DNA of 64,000 nucleotides from Bacteroidales bacterium (GCA_004558535.1 SFCP01000005.1:1-64000), one strand, 5' to 3'. Positions 6,452-15,720 are shown, numbered from the stretch's first letter. Numbers and translations: made by a program. Notes: generated by a model from the letters alone, not told the origin.

Positions 6452-9379
6452 TCATTCGCTGTACCATTCGCCCTCGTCGTCGTCGTTGCTGCCGCCTCCG
6501 CCCTTGTTCAGGTTGTCCAGCTCTTCGGGGGTGTATTCGTCCTCGTAGTGCTGCTCCACGGGTTCTTCCTGTCCGTCGAGCGGCAGGTCGGGATTGATCT
6601 GCAGGGGTGCAAACGTGCGGTCGTAGAAGTCGCGGTAATCGTCGTAGCTGTAGACGGTGCCGAGCAGTTCCAGGTTGCCCTCGGAGATGACCACGAGGCG
6701 CGCCTGGCGCAGGTAGGGCTGCAGGGAGGCGGCGTTGTAGAGCTTTTGGGCGTAGGTATGTGCCTCGTCGAAGCTGTTGAAGCCGGCTACGCGGAACTGC
6801 GTGATGTCCGGCTCGCGCAGGATGGACATTTCAAAGTTGCGGACCATAAATCCGGTGAAGTTGAAGTGCGCCACCTCGTAGAGCAGTTGATTGTCATTGA
6901 TGGAATCGGTGGGGTAAGCCACGATACAGAGGAACGGAGTGATACGTTCGTCGGACCATTCCTTGCCTTGGGCGGTGGAGTCCGCCACTTCGCGCGCCGC
7001 CGAGCTGCGCCGTGTCCACAGCGAACCGATGTCGTAGACGCCACTGCCCACCGTGCGGCCGCTCTCCAAGCCCTTTACGATCATTCCCGCCATCTCGCTC
7101 ACGTCGCTCTTGGGATAGTCCTTGACCAAGGCGCGCAGTTCGTCGGCTACCGCCTTCGGGTCGTCGTAACCCAAGCGGTTGAGCGCGTGGACAAAGATAA
7201 ATTTCGGCCGGTTGGCTCCGTTGGGATATTTGTCGGTCGAACGGGTGAAGTTCGTCTCAACCTCATCGCGCCGTCGCTCGCGGTAAGCGGTATAGGTGGC
7301 CCGATAGAGCGAGTCCTCCAGTTCCAGTGCGAAGCGCGCGGAGTATTCGTAGTCCGGGTCGGTGATGACGCGCGTCATGGCGCCCTCGGGGTAGTCGGCG
7401 GCAAGGAGGCGTCGGTAGTAGTCCGCCTGTGTGCGGTCGCCGGTGCGGGAATAGAGCAGGAAAAGCTGGTACAGGGCGTCCTCGCGCTGTTCGCAGTCCG
7501 GATAGTCGGTACATAGGCGCACAAGGGTACGTGCCGCGAGCGGGAAATCCTCGAGTTTGTCCTTCTCGATAAGACCTGCGTTGTAGAGTCCGTCACGTAT
7601 GATTTCGTGAGCGGCTTCCTTGGCTTCGGGGGTAAAGGGTATTTGCTTCAGATAGTAGGCTCGTTCGTGCGGATCGTCCGTCAGGCTGTCCTCGGGCGCC
7701 ACGGCCAGGCTGTCGGTGAGGCTCAGTGAATCCTCCAAAGCCTTCAGTGAATCCTCGGCGGCATAATCGTAGCCCTCGTTGCTGAGGTCGGCCAGCACAG
7801 TCTTGTTGGCGCGGCGCCAGTCGTCCTCGTTTTTGCGCCGTCCCCAATGTCGTGCGAAGTCCTGCTTGCCTTGCTGCACCTGCATCGGGTCATAGAAATA
7901 CCAAGTCGCATCATTGCCGCGCGAATTGGTATTGCGGTTGTTGGTATTGGTCAGGCGGTTGGTCATGGTGCTTCCCTGCCCGCCGCCGTTTTGGGCCAGT
8001 CGCGCCTCGGCAGCACTGTCGGCCTTTGCCTTGCGTGCTTCTTCCTCCTGCCGGCGCAGTTCGGCAATCACGCGGTCGATGGCGGCGTTGCGTTCCTCCT
8101 CGCTCATCACGGAGAGGAGCAGCAAGCTGTCCTGCAGCTGCACGGCCGAGGTGTAGGGGACGAGTTCGTCGAGCACTTTCGAGCGGCGGCTGATTTCTTC
8201 GTAGCCCTTGTATTCCTTGTCAATCAGTCCCAGTGCGTCTGCATAGCACTTCTGCGCCTTGTCGTAGGCGGCGCGCTCCCAGTAGAGGCCGCCGAGGCGG
8301 AGCAGCAGCACGCCCTTCTCGATGCCGCTGCGGGTAGCTTTCTCGCGTCCCTTTTCGTAGGCACCTATCGCGGCGGCAGTGTCGCCCTGGGTCAGGTAAA
8401 TGTTGCCCATGGCGTAGTAGACCTGGTCCAGGTAGTCCTTGTTGTTGCTCGATCGTGCCATGCGCTTCAGCCGGCTAATCATCTTTTTGCTCTCCGGGCC
8501 GTTTCCCATCACCTCGGTCTGCAGGATGCGGGCATTAAAGGCCAGTTCGTAGGGCGGATTCTGCTTGATACATTTGCGCAGGGCGTCGTAGGCCGCCTTT
8601 TGATGGCCGATTTCGCGCTCCACCTGGCCCAGCAGGAAGTACAGACGGGCCCGGGGCAGCTTCTTGCGCTCGCGGCGGGCGGCTTCGGCCAGCAGGGGGG
8701 CGGCCTCGGCGTACTTGCCCTGACACAGCAACAGGTCGGCGCGGGTTGCGTTGTGGTCGCGCTGCAGACGGGTGGGCAGCGAGTCGCGGCCGGCCTTGCC
8801 TAAGGATTCCTCGGCGTCGTAGTACCATTCCAGCGCGGTGTAGCTGCGCGCCTGCCAGATGCGGGCTTCGGCGGCTACAAGGGGCTCGGCGGCGTAGAGG
8901 CGGGTGATGTAGGAAAATGTAGAGGCTGCAGCGGCGAAGTCTCCCTTTTGGTATTGCGCCTTGCCCATGAGCAGCCACGCGTTCTTCAGGAACGGGTTGA
9001 ATTCCTTGCGACTTAGGTAGGCTTTCATCTTGGGTGTTCGCGTCTTGTTGGCCGATACGACGGGCCGCCGCTTGATGGAGTGCAGGTGAATGGCTTTCTC
9101 GCACTTCGTGATGGTCGTCTCAAAATTGGAAGCGCCGAGTTGGGCCGACTTCTCGTTCTCTACGATGAAGAAAGGCAACATCTCGGTGTAGTTGTCCTTG
9201 TTTCCCTGCTCCTTGGCCTGCATTCCGTCGTCGTAGGACGTACTTCCGTTGAAGTAGGTATTGAAACGGGCGTTGAAAGAGTGCCAGAAGCGGCTGCCCG
9301 CCGTGTTCTTTTTCGTGGAACAGGCAGGTAGTAGCAGGCACGCAGCCAAGAGAAGGAGAATGTGGCTTCTGATTTTCAC
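6452..9379 (-). CDS. TPR lipoprotein, PorW/SprE-like
   Basis: A 975-residue lipoprotein. The start is GTG 9379, giving KIRSHILLLLAACLLLPAC with the lipobox cysteine at 20, then STKKNTAGSRFWHSFNARFNTYF, a sequence typical of PorW/SprE-type periplasmic lipoproteins. Tetratricopeptide-like helix pairs fill about residues 100-450 and return near 640-800. A low-complexity linker NRLTNTNNRNTNSRGN is near 500. The C-terminus is acidic (NKGGGGSNDDDEGEW). PorW/SprE supports type IX secretion where that system exists, but related proteins occur in Bacteroidales without it, so the role is uncertain. The much longer open frame upstream, covering the permease gene in another frame, is rejected. Confidence 0.8.
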   Translation of the reverse strand: MKIRSHILLLLAACLLLPACSTKKNTAGSRFWHSFNARFNTYFNGSTSYDDGMQAKEQGNKDNYTEMLPFFIVENEKSAQLGASNFETTITKCEKAIHLHSIKRRPVVSANKTRTPKMKAYLSRKEFNPFLKNAWLLMGKAQYQKGDFAAAASTFSYITRLYAAEPLVAAEARIWQARSYTALEWYYDAEESLGKAGRDSLPTRLQRDHNATRADLLLCQGKYAEAAPLLAEAARRERKKLPRARLYFLLGQVEREIGHQKAAYDALRKCIKQNPPYELAFNARILQTEVMGNGPESKKMISRLKRMARSSNNKDYLDQVYYAMGNIYLTQGDTAAAIGAYEKGREKATRSGIEKGVLLLRLGGLYWERAAYDKAQKCYADALGLIDKEYKGYEEISRRSKVLDELVPYTSAVQLQDSLLLLSVMSEEERNAAIDRVIAELRRQEEEARKAKADSAAEARLAQNGGGQGSTMTNRLTNTNNRNTNSRGNDATWYFYDPMQVQQGKQDFARHWGRRKNEDDWRRANKTVLADLSNEGYDYAAEDSLKALEDSLSLTDSLAVAPEDSLTDDPHERAYYLKQIPFTPEAKEAAHEIIRDGLYNAGLIEKDKLEDFPLAARTLVRLCTDYPDCEQREDALYQLFLLYSRTGDRTQADYYRRLLAADYPEGAMTRVITDPDYEYSARFALELEDSLYRATYTAYRERRRDEVETNFTRSTDKYPNGANRPKFIFVHALNRLGYDDPKAVADELRALVKDYPKSDVSEMAGMIVKGLESGRTVGSGVYDIGSLWTRRSSAAREVADSTAQGKEWSDERITPFLCIVAYPTDSINDNQLLYEVAHFNFTGFMVRNFEMSILREPDITQFRVAGFNSFDEAHTYAQKLYNAASLQPYLRQARLVVISEGNLELLGTVYSYDDYRDFYDRTFAPLQINPDLPLDGQEEPVEQHYEDEYTPEELDNLNKGGGGSNDDDEGEWYSE

Positions 9380-9386
9380 GGGAATG

Positions 9387-9428
9387 GCACTTGGTGATAA
9401 GCGGAAAGCACTTAGTGATAAAGAAAAC
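9387..9428. repeat. Two 21-bp units upstream of the TPR lipoprotein gene
   Basis: GCACTTGGTGATAAGCGG at 9387 and GCACTTAGTGATAAAG at 9408 are consecutive 21-bp units. Their GCACTT(G/A)G core is the reverse complement of the CCAAGTGC core of the module arrays, but the rest of the unit differs. They overlap the end of the permease gene and the leader of the lipoprotein gene. Confidence 0.7.
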
Positions 9429-10221
9429 GTGTCCAAAGGGATTTTATTGTCCGACAGAGGAAATATCCGCCGATGGAGAGCAAAATAATGGCGGCCCCGC
9501 AGGGCACGTTCAGCACATACGAGAGCCACAAACCGCCCAGACAGGCCGCCAAAGCAGCGACAAAGGATACGAAGATGATGCTGCGGAATGTCCGCACGAA
9601 GAGCTGCGCCGTCGCTTGCGGCACGGACAGCAGCGAGACGACCATGACGATGCCTACCAAGCGCAGACAGGCCACGATGGTTAGGGCCGTGAGCGCCGTC
9701 ATGCCGATTTCGATCCACCGCACAGGCAATCCTTGCGTCCGGGCAAAGTCCCGGTCGTAGGCCACCGCCACTATGGCGGGCAGCAGGCTTGCAAAAATCA
9801 AGCCGGTCAGCAGGGTGAGCGCGCCGGTCAGGAGTAGGTCTGTGCGGGTGATACTCAGGATGTCGCCAAAGAGATATAGGGGCAAGTCGGTCATAAATCC
9901 GGGCGTCAGATAAGCCGCCAGAATGCCCACGCTCATACCCAGTGTCCACAGCATGGCTATGGCGGAGTCCTCACGTACGGAGCGGTGCGACAGAGCCTCG
10001 ATGGCGAAGCCGCTGAACAGGGCGAAGCCGGCTGCCCCCAACAGGGGAGAGAAACCGAAGTAGGCGCCAAGTCCCACGCCGCCCAAGGAAGCGTGCGCTA
10101 CCCCGCCGCCGGCAATGACCAAACGGCGTGTCACGACGTACGTGCCGACCATGGCGCAAAGCAGCGAGGCCAGCAACGCACCCAGCAGGGCGTTTTGGAA
10201 AAACAGGTAGTCGAGCAACAT
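9412..10221 (-). CDS. Metal ABC transporter permease, ZnuB/MntB family
   Basis: A 269-residue inner-membrane permease of the zinc/manganese/iron ABC-3 family. It has about eight hydrophobic helices, GTYVVTRRLVIAGGGVAHASLGGVGLGAYFG near the N-terminus (written here only to show the family's G-rich second helix region, split by family convention), and VAYDRDFARTQGLPV before the last helices. No ATPase or solute-binding gene is adjacent, so its partners must be encoded elsewhere. It lies between the 142-residue unknown gene (43-nt gap) and the TPR lipoprotein gene (32-nt gap). The metal cannot be assigned from sequence. Confidence 0.88.
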   Translation of the reverse strand: MLLDYLFFQNALLGALLASLLCAMVGTYVVTRRLVIAGGGVAHASLGGVGLGAYFGFSPLLGAAGFALFSGFAIEALSHRSVREDSAIAMLWTLGMSVGILAAYLTPGFMTDLPLYLFGDILSITRTDLLLTGALTLLTGLIFASLLPAIVAVAYDRDFARTQGLPVRWIEIGMTALTALTIVACLRLVGIVMVVSLLSVPQATAQLFVRTFRSIIFVSFVAALAACLGGLWLSYVLNVPCGAAIILLSIGGYFLCRTIKSLWTRFLYH

Positions 10222-10264
10222 TCTTCCGGACGTGAATATTTTGTTTTACAACGGACTTCCGCCC

Positions 10265-10693
10265 TCACACCGACATGCCGCGCCGCTCGCCGACGAGGAG
10301 GAGCACTTCGTCCCGCAACTCATCGGGCAGGTTGATGCCGCGCAGTGTCAGCGAACGCACCCAGCCGGCCACTTCGTCCGTACGCATGGTGTAGAGAACC
10401 TCGCGGAATTTTTCCGCCTCGGCGGGGGTGTAGGCTGCCGCGGCCCGGCCGCGAAAGTCATCCAGTTCTTCGTCTTCGTAATACTCCACTTCTTTTGAAA
10501 CGGCTGCCAGCAGGCTTTCCTTTTCGCAGACTTCGTGTTGTCCGCAGCAGCCTTCGGGGCGCGGCTTCGGCTCTTCGGACGGCGTCTCGGCTTCGCCGTT
10601 GGCAGCAGGTCGCCTTTGGCGCAGATTTGTCAGCCGTCCGGCCAGCAGGGCCAGCACGCCGAGGACGATCAGTGAGAGCAAGAGGACAGTCAT
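10265..10693 (-). CDS. Conserved membrane-anchored protein of unknown function
   Basis: A 142-residue protein. It has one N-terminal hydrophobic segment (MTVLLLSLIVLGVLALLAG), a charged, proline-rich linker, a cysteine cluster CCGQHEVC near residue 49, an acidic stretch EYYEDEELDDF and a helical C-terminal half (EKFREVLYTMRTDEVAGWVRS). I do not recognise a named family. The cysteine cluster next to a metal permease gene is suggestive of metal binding, but that is inference. It is 12 nt after aroA and clearly co-transcribed with it. Confidence 0.75.
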   Translation of the reverse strand: MTVLLLSLIVLGVLALLAGRLTNLRQRRPAANGEAETPSEEPKPRPEGCCGQHEVCEKESLLAAVSKEVEYYEDEELDDFRGRAAAAYTPAEAEKFREVLYTMRTDEVAGWVRSLTLRGINLPDELRDEVLLLVGERRGMSV

Positions 10694-10705
10694 GGTGAGA
10701 GAGGA

Positions 10706-11956
10706 TTAAATGTCACAGCACTTGGCGCCCACGTGTGCCAAGTCGCTCCAAAATGCAGGGTAGGATTTTGCCACTACCCCGGGGTCGCTGATCCGCAGGC
10801 CGGGGTGGCGCCAGGCTGCGGGGGCGAAGGCCAAAGCCATGCGGTGGTCGGCGTAGGTGGCAATCGTGGGTGGTGGCGCGCAGGTCGCCTTTGTGGGCTG
10901 CGGCGTATAGGTCAGTGTGGCGGCCGAGGCTTCCACGTGGAGCCCCAGCTTGGCCAGTTCGTTTTGCAGGGCAGCTATGCGGTCGGTTTCCTTGATGCGC
11001 AGGCTCTGCAGGCCCGTGAAGTGGAAGGGCTTGCCCAGCAGGGCGCACGTGACGGCGAGTGTCTGTGCCAAATCGGGGCAGTCGGCAAAGTCTGCCTCCC
11101 ATGTACTTTCCAGCGTCGCCTTTCCGTTTTTCCGCAACACGATGCCATCGGCTTCCGTCTCGGTGCTGACGCCCAGCGCCTCAAACATAGTGGCCACTAC
11201 ATGGTCGCCCTGCAGGGAGTCAAGGCTGAGCCGGGGCAAGCGTATGGTCGCGGCGGGGTCGGGTGACAGGGCTACGAGCTCGTACCAGTAGGACGCGGCG
11301 CTCCAGTCAGGCTCTACGCAAAATTCGTCAAGGGGTGCGTAGCCGCCCTCGGCCACGGCGAGCGAGCGCTCGCCGGTCCATTCGGCGCAGGCTCCGAAGC
11401 GGCGCATCAGGGCCAAGGTCATGTCGATGTAGGGGCGCGAGGCGATTTCGCCAATCAGGTGCAGGGTCAGTCCGCCGCGCAACAGGGGCCCCGTCATAAG
11501 CAGGGCGGAGATGTACTGCGAACTTACGTCGGCGGGCAGGCTGACCAGACCGCCCTCGAGCCTTTTTCCGCAAATCTTGAGGGGCGGGAATCCCTCTTTG
11601 CCGGCATATTCGATGTCGGCCCCCAGACTTCGTAGCGCCTGTACAAGCACGCCGATGGGCCGCTCGCGCATTCGTTGTGTGCCGGTCAGGAGGCGTTGCT
11701 CGCCGGGGCGGGTTGCGAAGAGCGCGGTCAGGAAGCGCATCGCCGTTCCCGCCGCCCGCACGTCCACTTCCGTCCGTGGTGGTTGCTGCAGGGCTTGCCG
11801 CATCACGCAGGTGTCCTCGCAGTCCGACAGATTCCGTATTTCGCGTGTCCCCGATAGGGCACCGAGCACCAAGGCCCGCGCCGAAATACTTTTCGAGGCC
11901 GGCAACCGGATTTCACCCCGCAGGCAGGGCGGCAATGTGAGCGCGTATTGGGTCAT
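10706..11956 (-). CDS. aroA: 3-Phosphoshikimate 1-carboxyvinyltransferase (EPSP synthase)
   Basis: This enzyme joins shikimate 3-phosphate and phosphoenolpyruvate to give EPSP, the sixth step of the shikimate pathway. The 416-residue product shows LPASKSISARALVLGAL at the N-terminus, the AAGTAMRFLTALFAT signature near residue 70, RIKETDRIAAL and ATYADHRMALAFAPAA near the C-terminus. Length is close to the usual ~410-430. It sits between the kinase gene (35-nt gap) and the unknown 142-residue gene (12-nt gap). Confidence 0.95.
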   Translation of the reverse strand: MTQYALTLPPCLRGEIRLPASKSISARALVLGALSGTREIRNLSDCEDTCVMRQALQQPPRTEVDVRAAGTAMRFLTALFATRPGEQRLLTGTQRMRERPIGVLVQALRSLGADIEYAGKEGFPPLKICGKRLEGGLVSLPADVSSQYISALLMTGPLLRGGLTLHLIGEIASRPYIDMTLALMRRFGACAEWTGERSLAVAEGGYAPLDEFCVEPDWSAASYWYELVALSPDPAATIRLPRLSLDSLQGDHVVATMFEALGVSTETEADGIVLRKNGKATLESTWEADFADCPDLAQTLAVTCALLGKPFHFTGLQSLRIKETDRIAALQNELAKLGLHVEASAATLTYTPQPTKATCAPPPTIATYADHRMALAFAPAAWRHPGLRISDPGVVAKSYPAFWSDLAHVGAKCCDI

Positions 11957-11991
11957 AGTTCGGTTCTTGGGGAATTGATGGGGGGAAGAGA

Positions 11992-13512
11992 TTACAGTTC
12001 TTCGTCTCCTCTTCCTCCTTTTGCATTATTTTCTTTGTCGTTATTAGTAGTTGTTTCCAGAATGCTTGTCGGAGTTTTGCCTGATTCACCTTTGTTTGAT
12101 TTTATCTTAGACCCAACGTTATTTTCTTTAGGTAAAATGGGATTGTCTTTGTTGTTTTTTTTCTTGGGATAATAAGGCTTTGGTTGGGGGCTCTCTTGTT
12201 TTGATAGTCTCTCCCTTTCCAAGGAGTCTGCTCTATGGGCTGAATCAGCCTGCATTTGTTCGTATTCAGCGATGGCTGCCGCTATCGAGTCGGCTGTTGC
12301 AATGGAGTCTTGGTAAGCCATCGAGCTTTCTTGGGAGTGTTTGTCGGAATCTGAACAGCCATCAAACAAGCTGGGGGCAGCGAAGCCGCCTGCAAGCAGC
12401 AATAGTAGAGTTGAGAATATAATCAGTGCTTTTGCCTTTCCCTTTGACTTCTTTTTGGGCGCAGTCTCATCCTTTATTTCTTCCACTTTTGTCTGGAATG
12501 GTGTCTCCTGTCGGATGTCGCTGCGTGGTGTCGGCGATATCGGCCTTTCCGTGTGGCTTCCTGTCCCTCCCAACTCCTGCATAAAGGTGCGTACGTCGGG
12601 AGTACGGTAATTGCGGCTCTCTTCCATGGCGTGTACCACGGCTTCGCAGGTCACAGTAGACACGCCGGCGGCCAGCAGGGCCGTGCGAATGTCGTCGGGC
12701 AGCATGTCGCCGGCGGGGCGGGGGCGTGTGCCGGTCAGCATGAAGTAGAGGGTAGCGCCAAGGGCGTAGACATCCACGGTCGGCGCAAAGCTGCTCACGC
12801 CGCGGTACTGTTCCAGCGGTGCGTAGCCCTCGGAGTAGCCGGCCATGTTGATGGTAGAGGTGGGCTGTCCCTGCGCATCGTAGTGCTTCGACAGACCAAA
12901 GTCAATCAGTTTGGGATACAGCCGTCCGTGTTCGTTCAGACAGAGCATCACGTTGCCGGGCTTGATGTCCTGATGGAGCACGCGGTTGTCATGGAGGAAG
13001 CTTACGGCCTCCGACAGTGGGCGGAAGAGCGCCAGGGCTTCTTCCTCGGACAGCGGCCGGCCTGTGTTTGCTACATGATGGCTAACGTAGTCGGACAGGG
13101 TCTTCCCATCGACAAACTCCATGACGTAATAGGTCGTCTCGTTTGCGTCGAAGACCTCGTTGACCGATATGATATAGGGACACCGGCCGCTGATTTCGTT
13201 CAGGCGGCGGGCTTCCGTGCGAAACGCCTTGCGACTGGCTTCCACCTCATCGCGGTAGCCGTCGGTGCTGGTCACGCTGCCGTCGTGTGAGCGTCGGCAG
13301 TCACGGTTGACGAAGTGCTCCTTGATGGCTACGGAGATGTCGACGGGCAGGTTCTGAAAGGTGATGCGGGTCGTGGCCTTGTAGGTGATGCCAAAACCGC
13401 CGGCTCCCAGTACGCCTTGGATGACGTAGCGGCGCGGCGGATTGCCGGCTGTGCCCGGCGAAAGGAGTGCAGTGCCGACTGGCAGGGCTTGGGGGTATTT
13501 GGAGGATTCCAT
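11992..13512 (-). CDS. Membrane-anchored Ser/Thr protein kinase
   Basis: A 506-residue Hanks-type kinase with an apparently complete active site: glycine loop VLGAGGFGITYKA (34-46), VAIK with Lys64, catalytic loop HQDIKPGNVML (Asp182, Lys184, Asn187) and DFG at 204-206. A GYSEGYAPLEQY activation segment follows. After about residue 320 comes a linker rich in lysine and glutamate, one membrane helix (361-380) and a Ser/Asp/Lys/Asn-rich tail of about 125 residues. The kinase domain should face the cytoplasm. The start ATG 13512 (MESSKYPQALPVGT) is preferred to upstream in-frame codons. Substrate unknown. Confidence 0.88.
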   Translation of the reverse strand: MESSKYPQALPVGTALLSPGTAGNPPRRYVIQGVLGAGGFGITYKATTRITFQNLPVDISVAIKEHFVNRDCRRSHDGSVTSTDGYRDEVEASRKAFRTEARRLNEISGRCPYIISVNEVFDANETTYYVMEFVDGKTLSDYVSHHVANTGRPLSEEEALALFRPLSEAVSFLHDNRVLHQDIKPGNVMLCLNEHGRLYPKLIDFGLSKHYDAQGQPTSTINMAGYSEGYAPLEQYRGVSSFAPTVDVYALGATLYFMLTGTRPRPAGDMLPDDIRTALLAAGVSTVTCEAVVHAMEESRNYRTPDVRTFMQELGGTGSHTERPISPTPRSDIRQETPFQTKVEEIKDETAPKKKSKGKAKALIIFSTLLLLLAGGFAAPSLFDGCSDSDKHSQESSMAYQDSIATADSIAAAIAEYEQMQADSAHRADSLERERLSKQESPQPKPYYPKKKNNKDNPILPKENNVGSKIKSNKGESGKTPTSILETTTNNDKENNAKGGRGDEEL

Positions 13513-13577
13513 GATGGGAATTTTTGGGGGGATTTCAGGAGAGGAGAAAGGGCTTTTGGGGGAGTCAGGACGTCTGC

Positions 13578-14063
13578 CTACTCCATACGTTCCAGTTCTA
13601 CGCCCACGTTGATGACGCCGGGCAGCGGGGTGCGTCGCATCAGGTGGTAGATGCGCAGGTGGCAGTGGCCGCCTGCGGGCAGGTGGAAGGTGTCGGCGGG
13701 CTGTACGTATTCGTAGGTCGACACGCCGCGGCCCGAGATGTCGCCGCCGGGGGTGGCCAGTGCCATGGTGATTGTGTCGCAGCGTCCGGCGGCGGGCAGT
13801 CCGGAGCCGGTGCGCTGCATGGCCAGGGTGATGCTGCGATAGGGGTAGGGGTGGGCTGACGAGGTGCGCAGTCCGAGGTGCAGCACGTAGGTGCCCGGTG
13901 CGGCGATGCTGTCCACGGAGAATTGCAGCGTGTCGGCAGCGCGCCATCCCTCGGCCGGCAGGTCGCGGTAGTCGGTGTACACCGTGGCTTCGCGGCAGGC
14001 CGTGAGCAGCAGTGCCCATAGCAGCAGTGCGGGCCACAGGTTATTCCGTCGCGCCTGCTTCAT
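13578..14063 (-). CDS. gldH: Gliding motility lipoprotein GldH-like
   Basis: A 161-residue lipoprotein. The signal peptide MKQARRNNLWPALLLWALLL ends in the lipobox LTAC (Cys23). The rest reads as a small beta-rich domain (YVLHLGLRTSSAHPYPYRSI). GldH belongs to the lipoprotein set of gliding/type IX secretion in Bacteroidetes, but homologues are widespread in non-gliding Bacteroidales. The start 14063 overlaps the end of the PSP1 gene by 23 bp, pointing to translational coupling; MPTN at 14075 is an alternative start. Confidence 0.75.
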   Translation of the reverse strand: MKQARRNNLWPALLLWALLLTACREATVYTDYRDLPAEGWRAADTLQFSVDSIAAPGTYVLHLGLRTSSAHPYPYRSITLAMQRTGSGLPAAGRCDTITMALATPGGDISGRGVSTYEYVQPADTFHLPAGGHCHLRIYHLMRRTPLPGVINVGVELERME

Positions 14064-15351
14064 GTTGGTTGGCATTGTTTCGATTGCCGCGTCCCTGTGC
14101 GCCGTTTCTCCGTTCGCCGCCGCGCCGTTCGCTGCGGTCCGTACGTTCGCTGCGCTCCGGTGCGCCGTTTTGCCGTTCGCCGCCGCGCGAGGCTTCGCTG
14201 CGGTCCGTACGTTCGCTGCGTTCCGGTGCACCATTTCGCCGTTCGCCGCCGCGCTGGGCCTCGCCACGCTTTTTGCCGCCGCGTTTCCGGCGTGTGCGGT
14301 CAAATCGGGTCAAGTCTTCCTGTTCCACCAGGTCGACGGGTCGCTTCACCTCTTGGTGCATTTCCTCGTCGAGGGCGATGGGTTTCTCGCCGGCCTTGTT
14401 CATTTCGATGACCTGGTGTGCGCGTTCGGCGGGGATGGTCACCAGGTTGGCGGCCAAGCGCTTGTCTGTGCTGTAGGTCACCTGTAGGGCCAGGATGTCG
14501 GCCTTGAAGAAGAAGTAGGTAGCGTCGGCCGTTTCGAGCTGCACGTCGCGTGGCGGCAACTTCTTGAAGGCTTCGACGTAGGTATCGGCTTCGTAGTTCA
14601 GGCAGCATTTCAGTTTGGCGCACTGGCCCGCCAGTTTTTGCGGGTTGGGTGCAATGTCCTGAAATCGTGCGGCTGCGGTCGATACGGAGTTGAAGTTTTT
14701 CATCCACGTGGCGCAGCAGAGTTCGCGTCCGCAGGGCCCGATACCGCCGATGCGTCCGGCCTCCTGGCGTGCGCCGATTTGTTTCATCTCGATACGCACA
14801 TGGAATTCCTCGGCCAGTACTTTGATGAGTTTTCGAAAGTCCACGCGTGCATCGGCGATGTAGTAAAAGATTGCCTTGTTGCCATCTCCCTGGTACTCCA
14901 CGTCGCCTATTTTCATATTGAGTTCCAGACTTTTGGCAATTTGTCGTGAGCGGATCATCGTATCCTGCTCGCGTGCTTTAGCTTCCTCGTATTTATCCAG
15001 GTCTGCCTGCCTTGCCTTTCGGTAGATGCGGCGTATTTCCGTGCCCGGTTTCAGGTTGGCTTTTTTCATTTGCAGGGGCACGAGCTGTCCGGTCAGTGTG
15101 ACGACGCCGATATCATGGCCCGGCGAAGCCTCGACGGCCACCATGTCGCCCTTTTCGAGGGGCAGGTGGTTCTCGTTGTGGAAGTAGCCCTTTCGGGTGT
15201 TCTTGAACTGCACTTCGACGAGGTCGGTCCATTGGTCGTTGCCCGGCATGTCGGCCAGGTAGTCGTATGTATTGAGTTGGTGGTCCGAGCGGCCGCATCC
15301 TTTGGCGCAGAGGCCTCGCAGACAGGGTGTTGTTTGAAAATCTTTGTCCAT
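14041..15351 (-). CDS. PSP1-domain protein, RicT/YaaT family
   Basis: A 436-residue cytoplasmic protein with the PSP1 domain (about residues 70-280), including the cysteine motifs CGRELCC and CAKLKCC that bind an iron-sulfur cluster in RicT-type proteins. The first ~20 residues add another cysteine group (CLRGLCAKGC). The C-terminal ~70 residues are low-complexity and strongly charged: nearly identical repeats containing NGAPERSERTDRSE, encoded by 63-66-bp DNA repeats at 14122-14250. It is the first gene of the minus-strand series that runs to upp. The partner and process in Bacteroidales are not established. Confidence 0.87.
   Translation of the reverse strand: MDKDFQTTPCLRGLCAKGCGRSDHQLNTYDYLADMPGNDQWTDLVEVQFKNTRKGYFHNENHLPLEKGDMVAVEASPGHDIGVVTLTGQLVPLQMKKANLKPGTEIRRIYRKARQADLDKYEEAKAREQDTMIRSRQIAKSLELNMKIGDVEYQGDGNKAIFYYIADARVDFRKLIKVLAEEFHVRIEMKQIGARQEAGRIGGIGPCGRELCCATWMKNFNSVSTAAARFQDIAPNPQKLAGQCAKLKCCLNYEADTYVEAFKKLPPRDVQLETADATYFFFKADILALQVTYSTDKRLAANLVTIPAERAHQVIEMNKAGEKPIALDEEMHQEVKRPVDLVEQEDLTRFDRTRRKRGGKKRGEAQRGGERRNGAPERSERTDRSEASRGGERQNGAPERSERTDRSERRGGERRNGAQGRGNRNNANQHEAGATE
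14122..14250. repeat. 63-66-bp coding repeats in the PSP1-protein tail
   Basis: Two near-identical copies plus a partial third encode GGERRNGAPERSERTDRSE-type units (22, 21 and a partial number of residues). Copy number could change by slippage without breaking the frame. Confidence 0.8.
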
Positions 15352-15417
15352 GAGTCAGGTATGGGGATAAGTATGTAGCACAAGCCCGTACCGATTTTCC
15401 AAACGGCACAGACCCTG

Positions 15418-15425
15418 CAAAGCTA
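15418..15425 (-). promoter_or_regulatory. Possible -7 element for the PSP1-led gene series
   Basis: CAAAGCTA reads TAGCTTTG on the minus strand, 67 nt before the PSP1 start. No TTTG lies at the expected distance upstream, so the call is tentative. Confidence 0.4.
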
Positions 15426-15620
15426 TGCAAAATTGCAAAAAATCCCTTGACCCGACAAGGTTTTTCTGTCAAATCTTCTTTTTCGTAGGGGGGAATTGGG
15501 AAATAGGTGTCTTCTATGGCCTCAAACTTTTAATATAAACAATGTTAAGGAGCGGTTTTATGGCCTTTTTTGTCACACCGCCTGCGACAGGCGAAATGCC
15601 CGAGTAGCACCCAGAAAAAA

Positions 15621-15704
15621 CTAAGTGCCTTGTAGTTTTTCCTAAGTGCTTTGTAGTTTTTTCTAAGTCCTTTGTAGTTTTGCGCAAGTGCCGGGTAGTT
15701 TTGC
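15621..15704 (+). repeat. 21-bp repeat array of module C, four units
   Basis: Four consecutive 21-bp units start at 15621, 15642, 15663 and 15684. They read CTAAGTGCCTTGTAG, CTAAGTGCTTTGTAG, CTAAGTCCTTTGTAG and CAAGTGCCGGGTAG with T-rich ends on the plus strand, opposite to the module promoter. Confidence 0.85.
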
Positions 15705-15720
15705 CTCCTGCCGGCTTACT

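Noticed and set aside
10265..10693. Assignment of the 142-residue protein as a ZnuB partner
   Set aside because: It has no ATPase or solute-binding features; only position and a cysteine cluster support a metal link.
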